DNA of 25,510 nucleotides from a virus. Of this stretch, positions 1-6,302 are shown piece after piece (the stretch's first letter is position 1; every line of letters starts with the position of its first letter). Below the pieces are notes generated by a model that was given only the letters and a program-made list of their open reading frames with translations, had not been told where the DNA came from and ran no database searches. The stretch lies in the IMG/VR virus record IMGVR_UViG_3300030101_000346, positions 1 to 25,510 of that record; one strand, written 5' to 3'. The translations under genes and the position numbers were made by a program.

Positions 1-1302
1 TATTGTAGTAGAGACAAGCATGTGAAGGTGATCTATCACCACCCACTTACACTCACACCCTACAATCATAAAGCGTAACTTACTGAATATAGAATCTATA
101 TCATTAGATCCAAAGTGAGCATGTATCCAAACCCTGCTGTGATTATCACCATCGTACATTATGTCAAAGAACTTATCTAATTCTTCTTCGGTGTACTGAT
201 CTCTGATCCTATCAATATGCAGCTTGGCATTAGCTTCAATACTTAAAATACCATCCACTGTTCTATTGAAAGTTTCTTCAAGTGCAATCACACCCACATT
301 GTCAGATGTAGTTTTAATTAGCCAGTGCTCTAGTTCTCTGGTAACACTTGACTTACCAAGACCTGTACCACCTGTCAATGTGATGAGTTCTCCATGTCTA
401 AGTCCCTCTAGCTTCTCGTTCAAGCCTGTCCAAGGATAAGGAAAGGATTGTTTCTTCTCTCTGTTCTTATACTTCTCACGCTCATCAGATACGCTAAGAA
501 CACCTGAAGGAGTATATACTTTAGCTGCCCACCATGCGGTCACATAATCTTTATGATTATGTTGTTTGAGCATATCATTTGCATCTTTAAATCCCTCTGG
601 CAAAGACATGATTTTAGTCTTAGCTGGTTTCAAAAGCCTAGCCACTCTTTTGGCTGCTTCTTTACCCTGCTTATCTTCATCAAAGTTTATGATCACAGTG
701 TCAAATGATTCAAGGAACTCAAGTGATGCACGTACATCTCTCTCTGCTCCTTTTGCTCCTGACTTTATACTAACTACCGGCCACTTAGACCCCAGTAGTT
801 CGTATGCTGCCATCGCATCACACTCACCTTCAACTAAAGTAATATACTTACCACCTTCATTAAATAAGTTTTCACCAAACAAGCCAGCATCTCTGATAGC
901 ACCTTTAGAGAAAAAGTTTTGTTTGCCTGTGTCTCCTAACACACGCTCTTTGTAAGCAACTATCTCCTTATCTTTGTAGTAAGGATATATATGCTTTGTT
1001 ATTGAACCTGTAGGAGAAAGAGTACATCTAACTCCAAACTTACGAGCAGTATCTTCAGAGATACCACGATCTTTCAAACCCATGAACTCTCCCTCTTCAG
1101 CGAAAGTTAAAGGCTCATTTTGTACTACGTTAATTTGAATGTCTCCCATCTGTTTGAATGTTGTTCCAGTTATAGACTCATATCTGCTTTTACTAAACCA
1201 CTGTCCACATGAAAAGCAAAATGCGCTACCGTCATCATTAACAGATAGCGCATCGCTAGATCCACAATCAGGACAGGGTTGATGGAGTTCTACGAAACTC
1301 AA
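1..1302 (-). CDS. T7 gp4-like DNA primase-helicase (C-terminus beyond window)
   Basis: This bifunctional replisome protein makes RNA primers and unwinds DNA at the phage fork. Reading the minus strand gives 434 codons that run off the left edge. Visible motifs in order: an N-terminal zinc ribbon (C10, C13, C29, C32), a TOPRIM catalytic core with VEGECDA at about 157-163 and NFDED at 206-210, a linker, then the RecA-like helicase with Walker A GGTGLGKS at about 311-318 and Walker B VVID at 421-424. That order is diagnostic of T7 gp4-type proteins. Motifs H3/H4 and the C-terminal tail lie outside the window. No ATG fits; a TTG at 1300-1302 sits 7 nt after AAGGAG and gives the full zinc ribbon, so it is the chosen start. 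The preceding gene stops at 1304, one base before this start, implying translational coupling. Confidence 0.93.
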   Translation of the reverse strand, partial: MSFVELHQPCPDCGSSDALSVNDDGSAFCFSCGQWFSKSRYESITGTTFKQMGDIQINVVQNEPLTFAEEGEFMGLKDRGISEDTARKFGVRCTLSPTGSITKHIYPYYKDKEIVAYKERVLGDTGKQNFFSKGAIRDAGLFGENLFNEGGKYITLVEGECDAMAAYELLGSKWPVVSIKSGAKGAERDVRASLEFLESFDTVIINFDEDKQGKEAAKRVARLLKPAKTKIMSLPEGFKDANDMLKQHNHKDYVTAWWAAKVYTPSGVLSVSDEREKYKNREKKQSFPYPWTGLNEKLEGLRHGELITLTGGTGLGKSSVTRELEHWLIKTTSDNVGVIALEETFNRTVDGILSIEANAKLHIDRIRDQYTEEELDKFFDIMYDGDNHSRVWIHAHFGSNDIDSIFSKLRFMIVGCECKWVVIDHLHMLVSTTI

Positions 1303-1303
1303 A

Positions 1304-1588
1304 TCAAATCTCCTTGGTTGTTGGCTCCTCTTCCTCTACTAACTCATCCATGTACTGAGTTACTGGCTCTTCCTCAAGTAACATATCATCAGTCAACTGC
1401 TTGTTGATAGTGTCCTTGTAAGTAATAGATGCAGCTTGTGCATCATTTAACTGCTCAGTAAGTTGACTAATAGCTCTGTTTAATCTGGCAACAGCAGCCA
1501 ATGCTAACTTACCCTCGTCGGTAAACTTATGTGCATCATAAGACTTATCCTCATAGGTGTAAGTAATTTGCTGTTTAGCTTCTTCCAT
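1304..1588 (-). CDS. Small acidic helical protein, DUF6447-like, between SSB and primase genes
   Basis: A 94-residue protein of unknown function. The N-terminal part (about 8-35) alternates beta-like residues with the pattern of a short 'KSYDAHKFTDEGKLAL' domain. A predicted helix (about 30-65) follows, and then a strongly acidic tail with several EEE runs. From memory this layout (short strand, then a heptad-like helix with 'LNRAISQLTEQL') resembles the DUF6447 family of small phage proteins, which is a family guess only. The start ATG is preceded by a perfect AGGAGG six bases upstream. It lies between the ssDNA-binding protein and primase-helicase genes, so a replication-accessory role is inferred from context. 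Confidence 0.8.
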   Translation of the reverse strand: MEEAKQQITYTYEDKSYDAHKFTDEGKLALAAVARLNRAISQLTEQLNDAQAASITYKDTINKQLTDDMLLEEEPVTQYMDELVEEEEPTTKEI

Positions 1589-1596
1589 GTATCCTC

Positions 1597-2052
1597 CTAT
1601 GCTGAGAAAGCTGGTTGCTGAGTTTCGGCAGGTGCGTACTCAATAAGATCCACAATATGCACACCTAATAATCTAGGACGTACTATCTTGTTTACTTTAC
1701 CGTACTCATACCTGTCATACTCTACTGCGATAGTAGACCCATTACCTATACGAATAGAGTCAGCAGCTATTTGATTACCTGCTTTATCATACATAGCAGG
1801 TGGTGGGTTCTGCTCTCCGTTTGTACTATGCCCAAAGGTAGCAAACTTAATCACCGCATCTGGTGTAAAAGTTTTATCTCCGGGCGGTCTGAGAAAGACA
1901 CTACTAAACCCTGCCTCTTTGAACATCTTAAAGATGTCATCAGATACAGCTAGGTTAACTTCGTAGAAAGTTTTAGTCTTGTCCATGTTCCAGTTAGGAA
2001 TGGAAAGGTGAGGCCAGTATGCCTGTCCCTCAACTTTAGTAGGTAGATCCAT
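1597..2052 (-). CDS. Probable single-stranded DNA-binding protein (gp2.5/DUF2815-like)
   Basis: The 151-residue product has the features of phage OB-fold ssDNA-binding proteins of the DUF2815/Enc34 type. These are an N-terminal 'VEGQAYWPHLSIPN' strand, many aromatic residues, and a C-terminal 'RIGNGSTIAVEYDRYEYG ... RLLGVHIVDLIEY' stretch typical of the last two strands. It would coat unwound DNA for the adjacent primase-helicase. Unlike T7 gp2.5, no strongly acidic C-terminal tail is seen (it ends PAETQQPAFSA). Two ATGs are possible. The upstream one (2056-2058) is only one base after AAGGAG, whereas the ATG at 2050-2052 has a 7-base spacing and is preferred. It could instead be an unrelated beta-barrel protein. 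Confidence 0.7.
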   Translation of the reverse strand: MDLPTKVEGQAYWPHLSIPNWNMDKTKTFYEVNLAVSDDIFKMFKEAGFSSVFLRPPGDKTFTPDAVIKFATFGHSTNGEQNPPPAMYDKAGNQIAADSIRIGNGSTIAVEYDRYEYGKVNKIVRPRLLGVHIVDLIEYAPAETQQPAFSA

Positions 2053-2067
2053 AAGCATTCTCCTTAA

Positions 2068-2283
2068 TTAAGATCTTCGATTGTACTCCATTAGGAAGGG
2101 TGTGTAAACATCTTTTAGCAGATCAAGGTCAATTCCTTCACCTATCTCCACAGCATGTTCACCCATCCCAAAGTAGTTCTTTATCACATCCATAGTTCTT
2201 TTGTCTTTATACAACAGGCCAATAAACCTAGATGATTTAAAGAACTTTAGTTGTGCGTCATTCATATACAGTATGTCACTCAC
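2068..2283 (-). CDS. Hypothetical phage protein, 71 aa, GTG start
   Basis: Unrecognised. The product starts at a GTG that overlaps the TGA of the upstream gene (GTGA), a tight coupling that supports a real gene. The sequence is mixed alpha/beta with no signal peptide or membrane segment. It carries 'KFFKSSRFIGLLYKDKRTMD' near the N-terminus and an acidic middle. It is part of a run of four very short, overlapping genes between the DUF932-type gene and the SSB gene. Confidence 0.75.
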   Translation of the reverse strand: MSDILYMNDAQLKFFKSSRFIGLLYKDKRTMDVIKNYFGMGEHAVEIGEGIDLDLLKDVYTPFLMEYNRRS

Positions 2284-2498
2284 CCTGCTAACTCCTCTAA
2301 GAAGTCACTAAGTAAATGACCTAAGCCTCCATCTAGTTTCCAATCGTCAACTTCACTGCATCTGTATTTAACGTAGTGGTAGAACTTATCTTTAAATCTA
2401 CCTTCAGGAGCAGGTTCCTGCACATCGTGCGACCAGAACTTGCAATACAGATCATCGAAGTAACTATAGAACTCAGCCTCTGGATCAGGTGCGCTCAT
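2280..2498 (-). CDS. Hypothetical acidic phage protein, 72 aa
   Basis: Unrecognised. The small acidic protein is rich in Asp, Glu and aromatics ('AEFYSYFDDLYCKFWSHD' near the N-terminus) and ends in a helix 'LGHLLSDFLEELAG'. The ATG overlaps the stop of the upstream gene as ATGA, and its own stop overlaps the next start, so it is translationally coupled on both sides. Acidic small proteins in phage left arms are often inhibitors of host enzymes, but nothing here identifies a target. Confidence 0.75.
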   Translation of the reverse strand: MSAPDPEAEFYSYFDDLYCKFWSHDVQEPAPEGRFKDKFYHYVKYRCSEVDDWKLDGGLGHLLSDFLEELAG

Positions 2499-2677
2499 AC
2501 ATATTCCTCCGTAATAGTTTTTAAATAATTTTCAATGAACATTATGACAAATCTTTCTCCGTGTATCAAGCATAGATCAAGTGCCTCTTCTTGTAGTTCA
2601 AGTGTTGGCGGTAGTCTGAATGCATAAGTTTCAGAATACTTTAAAATATGATTGCACACATCAATTACGTTTTGCAT
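2495..2677 (-). CDS. Hypothetical phage protein, 60 aa
   Basis: Unrecognised. The short, mostly helical protein ('NVIDVCNHILKYSETYAF ... ALDLCLIHGERFVIMFIENYL') has two cysteines. The hydrophobic stretch near the C-terminus is too short and interrupted for a confident membrane segment. The start lies inside the 3' end of the upstream gene (17-base overlap) and the stop forms ATGA with the downstream gene. Confidence 0.7.
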   Translation of the reverse strand: MQNVIDVCNHILKYSETYAFRLPPTLELQEEALDLCLIHGERFVIMFIENYLKTITEEYV

Positions 2678-2861
2678 TTAGTTCATCCATATATTCTCTA
2701 ACCGTGAGGTCAGATCTAGTTACTTTACTTAGAGCTTTCTCCCATGAGGTGAGAGTCCAAGGATCATTAGAACTATTGTAAATAACATTAGCCAAGTAGT
2801 CCCACAGGGGATCATCATCACCCCTGTTTGGAACGTACCTGACTTTGTTATCGAAGTTCAT
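2661..2861 (-). CDS. Hypothetical phage protein, 66 aa
   Basis: Unrecognised. The ATG shares one base with the TAA of the DUF932-type gene (TAATG), so translation is probably re-initiated. The protein is hydrophilic and Trp-containing ('DPLWDYLANVIYNSSNDPWT', then 'TVREYMDELNAKRN'), probably alpha-helical, with no catalytic motif. It overlaps the next gene by 17 bases in another frame. Confidence 0.72.
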   Translation of the reverse strand: MNFDNKVRYVPNRGDDDPLWDYLANVIYNSSNDPWTLTSWEKALSKVTRSDLTVREYMDELNAKRN

Positions 2862-3799
2862 TAAGCAGCCAAGCAGGACTTAACAGCAGACCGTATAGCT
2901 TCTTCACGCCGTACCTTGATAGCTAAGATATTAGCTTGTGCAGTCTTCTTGGTTGCAGGTGCGTGGGTACTCCAGTGAGTCAAAGCATTGTAAGCAGCCC
3001 AATGTGTAGACCCTAGATGCTTCTGCTCATCAGTGGTGTACTGAGTCCAGATCCATTTGAGTGCTTGGTTCCTGTATACTTCAGGCTCCTCAAACAACTG
3101 GTGAACTGTCATATCTTGCCTAGCTAAAACAAACTTACACTTAGTAGCCATTGCAAATAAGTTCAGAGCTTCTCTGTCTGTGATGCTATTCTCAGTCCAT
3201 CTCTTCCATCTAGCAGCCTCATTCTTGTATGACTCTAGTGCAGCAACTAGCTTGCGCTCTGCATGTTCAGGATTCATACGCAAGGTGTGCTTGGCTTTAT
3301 ACATGCTGAAGCTATCAATGAAAACCTGACCGTTTGTGCAGACCATACGAACCGCACCTATCTGTAACACTACAGCCCATGACCCATCAAAGGATGTACG
3401 TCCAGTTATCTGGAACTGACTCTCATCTCCGTTCCTAGTCTCGATAGTATACTCAGGTAGAGTCATCGTAATGAAACCACGCTCTCCTCCTTGAGTCATA
3501 TCAGACTTAACCTTAGCACCTCTACAATCAACACCAGAAGCTTTGAGTATGTTAATCATAGATCTGTATAGATCTTCATACTGTGCGCCCTTGAAGCTGT
3601 AGCTTCCTTTAACAATGTTAATCGGAGGAGATTGTTCTCCTTTAACAAACAAACCTCTTCTGCTAGGGTCAGTACATAGAGCACCATACTGATCTCTAAA
3701 CAAGATAGGTCTATCTTCTATCACTGTGTTAACAATGTCAGGTGGAGCTATCTCATCTAAAGGGTGAGATGAGATTGAGTTTAACGCATATACGTTCAT
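2861..3799 (-). CDS. DUF932-like phage/plasmid protein
   Basis: The 312-residue protein resembles the DUF932 (phage/plasmid-like, TIGR03299-type) family. It has a beta-rich N-terminal half, the characteristic 'RMVCTNGQ' segment at 151-158, a following 'SFSMYKAKHTLRMN' segment, and a long helical C-terminal half. Family members occur beside replication and recombination genes on phages and plasmids, but their biochemical role is not established. It is the longest gene of this accessory block and leads the set of four small coupled genes. The ATG is 5 bases after AAGGA. The upstream spacer (3800-3889) holds TGTTAC-type repeats and AT-rich sequence, so a local promoter is likely. Confidence 0.75.
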   Translation of the reverse strand: MNVYALNSISSHPLDEIAPPDIVNTVIEDRPILFRDQYGALCTDPSRRGLFVKGEQSPPINIVKGSYSFKGAQYEDLYRSMINILKASGVDCRGAKVKSDMTQGGERGFITMTLPEYTIETRNGDESQFQITGRTSFDGSWAVVLQIGAVRMVCTNGQVFIDSFSMYKAKHTLRMNPEHAERKLVAALESYKNEAARWKRWTENSITDREALNLFAMATKCKFVLARQDMTVHQLFEEPEVYRNQALKWIWTQYTTDEQKHLGSTHWAAYNALTHWSTHAPATKKTAQANILAIKVRREEAIRSAVKSCLAA

Positions 3800-3855
3800 A
3801 ATATTCCTTATAATATTGTATCTGACTCATTTGAAATACTAGGGTAGCACACAAA

Positions 3856-3903
3856 TGTTACAGAATGATTTCCGAATTGTAACAAGATGTTACAAATTGT
3901 TAC
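3856..3903. promoter_or_regulatory. TGTTAC-type operator-like repeats upstream of the DUF932-like gene
   Basis: TGTTACA lies at 3856-3862, an inverted pair TTGTAACA/TGTTACAA at 3877-3884 and 3888-3895, and a further TTGTTAC at 3897-3903. The same hexamer occurs as pairs in the central control region (7301-7316 and 7396-7412). Its placement just upstream of a leftward gene suggests a binding site for a shared regulator. This is inferred from sequence only. The right part overlaps the 3' end of the small gene at 3890-4060. Confidence 0.45.
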
Positions 3904-4060
3904 TGATCCTTACACTCTTGCCAAGTGTACAGCTCACACATTGCAGCAAGTCATTGATGTAAACCATTGATTTGGTTAGATGTAACTTGCCACAACGTGA
4001 GCATTTACTTTTAGTTTCTTGCACCTCCTCAGTTAGATTTAATTTTGAAGATGTAACCAT
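3890..4060 (-). CDS. Small zinc-ribbon protein, 56 aa
   Basis: This minus-strand frame encodes a 56-residue protein with two CxxC knuckles (C20/C23 and C41/C44) separated by 17 residues, the layout of a treble-clef or zinc-ribbon metal site. The first knuckle is followed by Gly (CSRCGK), as usual in such folds. The ATG lies inside the 3' end of the upstream 75-residue gene (32-base overlap) with AGGGA immediately before it, which is close for a ribosome site. A GTG at codon 13, within AGGAGGTG, is the alternative start. Conserved cysteine spacing makes chance unlikely. A nucleic-acid-binding or regulatory role is plausible but unproven. Confidence 0.6.
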   Translation of the reverse strand: MVTSSKLNLTEEVQETKSKCSRCGKLHLTKSMVYINDLLQCVSCTLGKSVRISNNL

Positions 4061-4256
4061 TCCCTACTCTGTATAGAGAATACTTACCTTTTACATACAG
4101 GTTAGCGTTAGTAGCCACGTTGCCACGTTGATCTTCGCTAACTTCAAACCAGTCGCCTACGCCCATGCTTTCAAACTTCTGTCTCCATTGAGATCGAGAG
4201 TTTTCTTTCTCAGGTGCAGGGGTGACATCACCTCTTTTTATAGAAAAATATTCCAT
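4029..4256 (-). CDS. Hypothetical phage protein, 75 aa
   Basis: Unrecognised in detail. The layout is a short N-terminal strand ('YFSIKRGDV'), a basic linker ('ENSRSQWRQKF'), a 'MGVGDWFEVSEDQRGNVATNANLY' core and a closing 'YRVGNGYIFKIK' strand. It recalls the small phage proteins in which a 'VGDSFFV' motif and a terminal 'RVWRIK' strand flank a DNA-binding-like core. The frame stays open upstream, but the ATG at 4254-4256 is chosen because AAGGAG lies 4-5 bases before it, while the longer version would overlap the HhH gene extensively. Confidence 0.7.
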   Translation of the reverse strand: MEYFSIKRGDVTPAPEKENSRSQWRQKFESMGVGDWFEVSEDQRGNVATNANLYVKGKYSLYRVGNGYIFKIKSN

Positions 4257-4278
4257 AAGACTCCTTATGTAGTTTAAG

Positions 4279-4890
4279 TTAATGTGGAAGATAGCTGTAG
4301 TGTACCTCAGATACTTCTTCGGCACTCTTGAATCTCTTAGGGTTCTGAACCCATATAAGATTACACCAGCTATCCCACAACCAAGAGCATCTACGCTTCT
4401 TACAGAAGTTAACGTATAACTCTATCTTAGCCAGCCTCTTAGGTAGTTGTTCCTTACCAGTAACACTAAGATTACCGATAGATTCTCCACCTTTGAGCCT
4501 TCTCTGATTGTGTGTATCAATACACCCAACTCGCCCAGCAAATAGCTGACACACGAAACCTGCCTTGGCTAAACCTAGACCATCCACTTTTAGGAATATA
4601 TCCATCAGTCGAATGTCTAACTTTGAACCCTTGCACTGCTTTAGTGCAGCCATTGCCTCATCATACAGAGCAACAGAATTAGAATTAAGATACCTCAATG
4701 TCTTCTTCTTGTTGCCCCATACAAACCTAGATCTCATCCCCTTCTTCATGTAGTCCTGCATCTGATTGCCTACCTGATACCAAGGCATCTTGATAGAAAG
4801 AACCACCATCATAATCACATGCTTGAGATTATCTGGTGACTTCTGTGCATACCTGTTGATCTTGGGGTTATGCTTCTTGAAGTTGCTCAT
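4279..4890 (-). CDS. HhH-GPD-like DNA glycosylase (base-excision fold)
   Basis: The 203-residue protein contains a helix-hairpin-helix followed by an Asp-Thr-His, 'VDGLGLAKAGF' at about 102-112 and 'GCIDTHN' at 122-128. This parallels the endonuclease III pattern in which LPGVGRKTA is followed by VDTH. D125 aligns with the catalytic Asp of that superfamily. The Lys used by bifunctional glycosylases aligns with Ala here, so a monofunctional or altered activity is likely. Three C-terminal cysteines are present but do not match the usual 4Fe-4S spacing. The ATG at 4888-4890, 3 bases after GAGGAGGAAG, is favoured over an upstream one. Its start lies inside the 3' end of the gene at 4868-5005. A structural HhH protein without catalysis remains possible. 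Confidence 0.62.
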   Translation of the reverse strand: MSNFKKHNPKINRYAQKSPDNLKHVIMMVVLSIKMPWYQVGNQMQDYMKKGMRSRFVWGNKKKTLRYLNSNSVALYDEAMAALKQCKGSKLDIRLMDIFLKVDGLGLAKAGFVCQLFAGRVGCIDTHNQRRLKGGESIGNLSVTGKEQLPKRLAKIELYVNFCKKRRCSWLWDSWCNLIWVQNPKRFKSAEEVSEVHYSYLPH

Positions 4891-5005
4891 CTTCCTCCTC
4901 CACAATAGGGAACCCAATTACAATCGCACCATAATCATCTTCATGGATGTCGTAGTCACCAAGAGGATGAGTATTCAACCAAGTCCAAAATTCTTCTCTA
5001 GTCAT
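4868..5005 (-). CDS. Small acidic phage protein, 45 aa
   Basis: This short gene lies between the HhH protein and the 110-residue protein. The product has 45 residues: an N-terminal helix ('EEFWTWLNTHPL'), then a strand-rich acidic section ('YDIHEDDYGAIVIGF') and a Glu-rich tail. The ATG overlaps the TGA of the upstream gene as ATGA and is preceded by GGAGG, so translational coupling plus ribosome site support it. Its 3' end contains the ribosome site and first codons of the HhH gene (23-base overlap). The pattern is like small conserved phage proteins near replication genes, with no function known. Confidence 0.75.
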   Translation of the reverse strand: MTREEFWTWLNTHPLGDYDIHEDDYGAIVIGFPIVEEEDEQLQEA

Positions 5006-5334
5006 TCCTCCTCCGTTCCTTTAACTAGATTCACATACTTGTAAGGAGTTGAGTACTCCTCGTTCTCTTCGTTCTTGATGCTCACATTAAACCTGAAGTC
5101 TTTTTCATTGTCACAGTAAAATGTGAAATCTTCTGTACCTTGGAATGTAGACATCATAACCGCTCTACCCAGAAGAGTAGGATCAAGTTCTAGTTCTTTG
5201 GCTACTTGATTTATTACCTCTTGTGCTACGGTAACATACACATTCCTCTTGATCTCTAACTTAATCCAGCGATTATCTGAATCTATTTCAACATTTAGAT
5301 CAGTGATGTTAAAACGATGATTTGAACTTGTCAT
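5002..5334 (-). CDS. Hypothetical phage protein, 110 aa
   Basis: Unrecognised. The acidic alpha/beta protein has beta-rich ends ('HRFNITDLNVEIDSDNRWIK' and 'DFTFYCDNEKDFRFNVSIK') around a helix ('VAQEVINQVAKELELD'). No membrane segment, metal site or nucleotide-binding motif is visible. The ATG has AAGGAG five bases upstream, and the first 26 bases lie inside the preceding membrane-protein gene. The stop overlaps the following ATG. Confidence 0.75.
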   Translation of the reverse strand: MTSSNHRFNITDLNVEIDSDNRWIKLEIKRNVYVTVAQEVINQVAKELELDPTLLGRAVMMSTFQGTEDFTFYCDNEKDFRFNVSIKNEENEEYSTPYKYVNLVKGTEEE

Positions 5335-5560
5335 TCTTTCTCCTTAATAAATCAAATTGCATAGCCCTATATATTTGATAAGGCAAACAAGATACAAATA
5401 TACTACACACTACAAACAAACTATCAAGCATTATTTCTAATGGTTGTATATTAAAACCTACTGACCACGCATCAATTAATAATGCACCTGTCAGCACCCA
5501 CACTGTCATACAAGCTAACGTAAATGTCGTTAGTATGAAGATCCATATACCTCTAACCAC
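5309..5560 (-). CDS. Small two-helix membrane protein, 83 aa
   Basis: Two clear hydrophobic segments are predicted, residues about 4-28 (rich in I, L, T, V, A) and about 43-63 (IMLDSLFVV onward), joined by a short loop, with a basic C-terminus (RRKNDKFKSSF) that would be cytoplasmic by the positive-inside rule. The start is GTG, overlapping the upstream TAG (TAGTG), with AGGAGG about 9 bases before. It could be a holin-like or superinfection-exclusion protein. Position among replication and accessory genes, not next to a lysin, argues against naming it a holin. Confidence 0.72.
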   Translation of the reverse strand: MVRGIWIFILTTFTLACMTVWVLTGALLIDAWSVGFNIQPLEIMLDSLFVVCSIFVSCLPYQIYRAMQFDLLRRKNDKFKSSF

Positions 5561-5766
5561 TATTCCATACCTCCTTCTAGCTTATACTCCAGAGTATCTC
5601 CATAGAGAGCTTCCCTAACAGCTATGAAGTTCTGAGCCTTCTCCACCGCTGCCTTTATCCCATAGTAATCAATAGGGTAAGCATGTTCCATTCCCCATTG
5701 TTTACCTGAGTTCTTTCGCCTTTGCATCACTAGGATGTGAGGCCTTGCTTTTAATTTCACTGTCAT
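5560..5766 (-). CDS. Hypothetical basic phage protein, 68 aa
   Basis: Unrecognised. The N-terminal half is basic ('TVKLKARPHILVMQRRKNSG'), followed by a mixed helix ('GIKAAVEKAQNFIAVREAL'). No catalytic motif is visible. The ATG overlaps the upstream TGA as ATGA and its stop overlaps the next GTG start, placing it in a tightly coupled three-gene string. Confidence 0.75.
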   Translation of the reverse strand: MTVKLKARPHILVMQRRKNSGKQWGMEHAYPIDYYGIKAAVEKAQNFIAVREALYGDTLEYKLEGGME

Positions 5767-5948
5767 TCATTCTCCTCCATTTCCCAACCTTTAGCCTCGA
5801 ACTCTTCCTGAGATGGTTCAAAGTATGGTGCTTCCTCCATCGCTACTCTGGCCTTCTCTGCTGCTATCCTCACCGCATCTCGTCGCTTCGCTATCTGGCG
5901 AAAAGCACGAGTATTCCTTACCTGCCTTTTTAATTGCTTCCTAGTCAA
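5763..5948 (-). CDS. Small bipolar (basic then acidic) phage protein, 61 aa, TTG start
   Basis: Unrecognised. The N-terminal half is very basic ('RKQLKRQVRNTRAFRQIAKRR'), then an alanine-rich helix and an acidic C-terminus ('EEFEAKGWEMEENE'). The basic helix could bind nucleic acid. The start is a TTG at 5946-5948 with a strong AGGAGG four bases upstream. No ATG is available. It is the first gene downstream (leftward) of the tmRNA-like RNA and its hairpin. Confidence 0.72.
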   Translation of the reverse strand: MTRKQLKRQVRNTRAFRQIAKRRDAVRIAAEKARVAMEEAPYFEPSQEEFEAKGWEMEENE

Positions 5949-5977
5949 CTTACCTCCTTTTATTTAAGACACAAAAA

Positions 5978-6002
5978 TAGGACAGTTTTACATCATGTCC
6001 TA
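5978..6002 (-). terminator. Stem-loop between the tmRNA-like RNA and the next gene
   Basis: TAGGACA at 5978-5984 pairs perfectly with TGTCCTA at 5996-6002 around an 11-base loop. On the minus strand it is followed, after 'T', by a run of T (about 5977-5973), so it could be a weak intrinsic terminator or 3' processing hairpin for the RNA immediately upstream. An operator is an alternative reading. Confidence 0.4.
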
Positions 6003-6029
6003 GGATGCAGGGGAGTAATCCACCTAATC

Positions 6030-6259
6030 TGGGGGCGTGGGAAGGAGTCGAACCTTCCATCACTTCACTTGCACTAACGAAAGTTTTCCCTAAGTTAGAT
6101 GCGATCTACTTTAGGTTCAGTTACTTCTGCGATGATAATGCTGGTTATTTGTACCCATGACATAATTTTATTTTATGTCAATTATGGTACTTCTTTATTG
6201 TTATTACATTACCTCATGCATTAGTGTCGCATCAAATAAAATGATTTACCCAACACGCC
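6030..6259 (-). ncRNA. tmRNA-like RNA (tRNA-like domain with long H2 helix and encoded CCA)
   Basis: The gene-free stretch folds, on the minus strand, into the architecture of a transfer-messenger RNA. The 5' strand GGCGTG (6259-6254) pairs with CACGCC (6039-6034). A short D-loop-like TTGGGTAA follows. A long helix then replaces the anticodon stem: 6245-6233 pairs with 6071-6059 (13 pairs, 4 of them G-U) and 6226-6219 with 6079-6072 (8 pairs), with a six-base bulge. A perfect T arm (GAAGG, loop TTCGACT, CCTTC, 6057-6041) leads to the acceptor and encoded CCA (6032-6030). Inside the helix are a hairpin (6180-6173 with 6165-6158) and a candidate tag frame starting GCA at 6130 (A-E-V-T-E-P-K-V-D-R-I, stop TAA at 6097-6095) partly inside another hairpin (6115-6088). 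Oddities: about 230 nt, C at the discriminator, and C3-G70 instead of the alanine G3-U70 pair. A fossil or different charging is possible. Confidence 0.6.
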
Positions 6260-6302
6260 ATAATTCATTGTCTCTTATACATGCCCACTATCAGGTTAGT
6301 GT

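Noticed and set aside
224-955. Two plus-strand open frames (71 and 129 codons)
   Set aside because: They lie antisense to the primase-helicase, which has all its motifs on the minus strand. Their composition is that of a shadow frame.
5309-5560. Naming the two-helix membrane protein a holin
   Set aside because: No endolysin or spanin neighbours and wrong gene block. Two membrane segments alone do not support it.
6030-6060. Ordinary tRNA gene or phage attachment site from a tRNA 3' end
   Set aside because: No anticodon arm exists at normal distance. The matching 5' acceptor and 21-pair helix argue for a whole folded RNA, and no integrase is in the window, though an attachment-site origin cannot be fully excluded.
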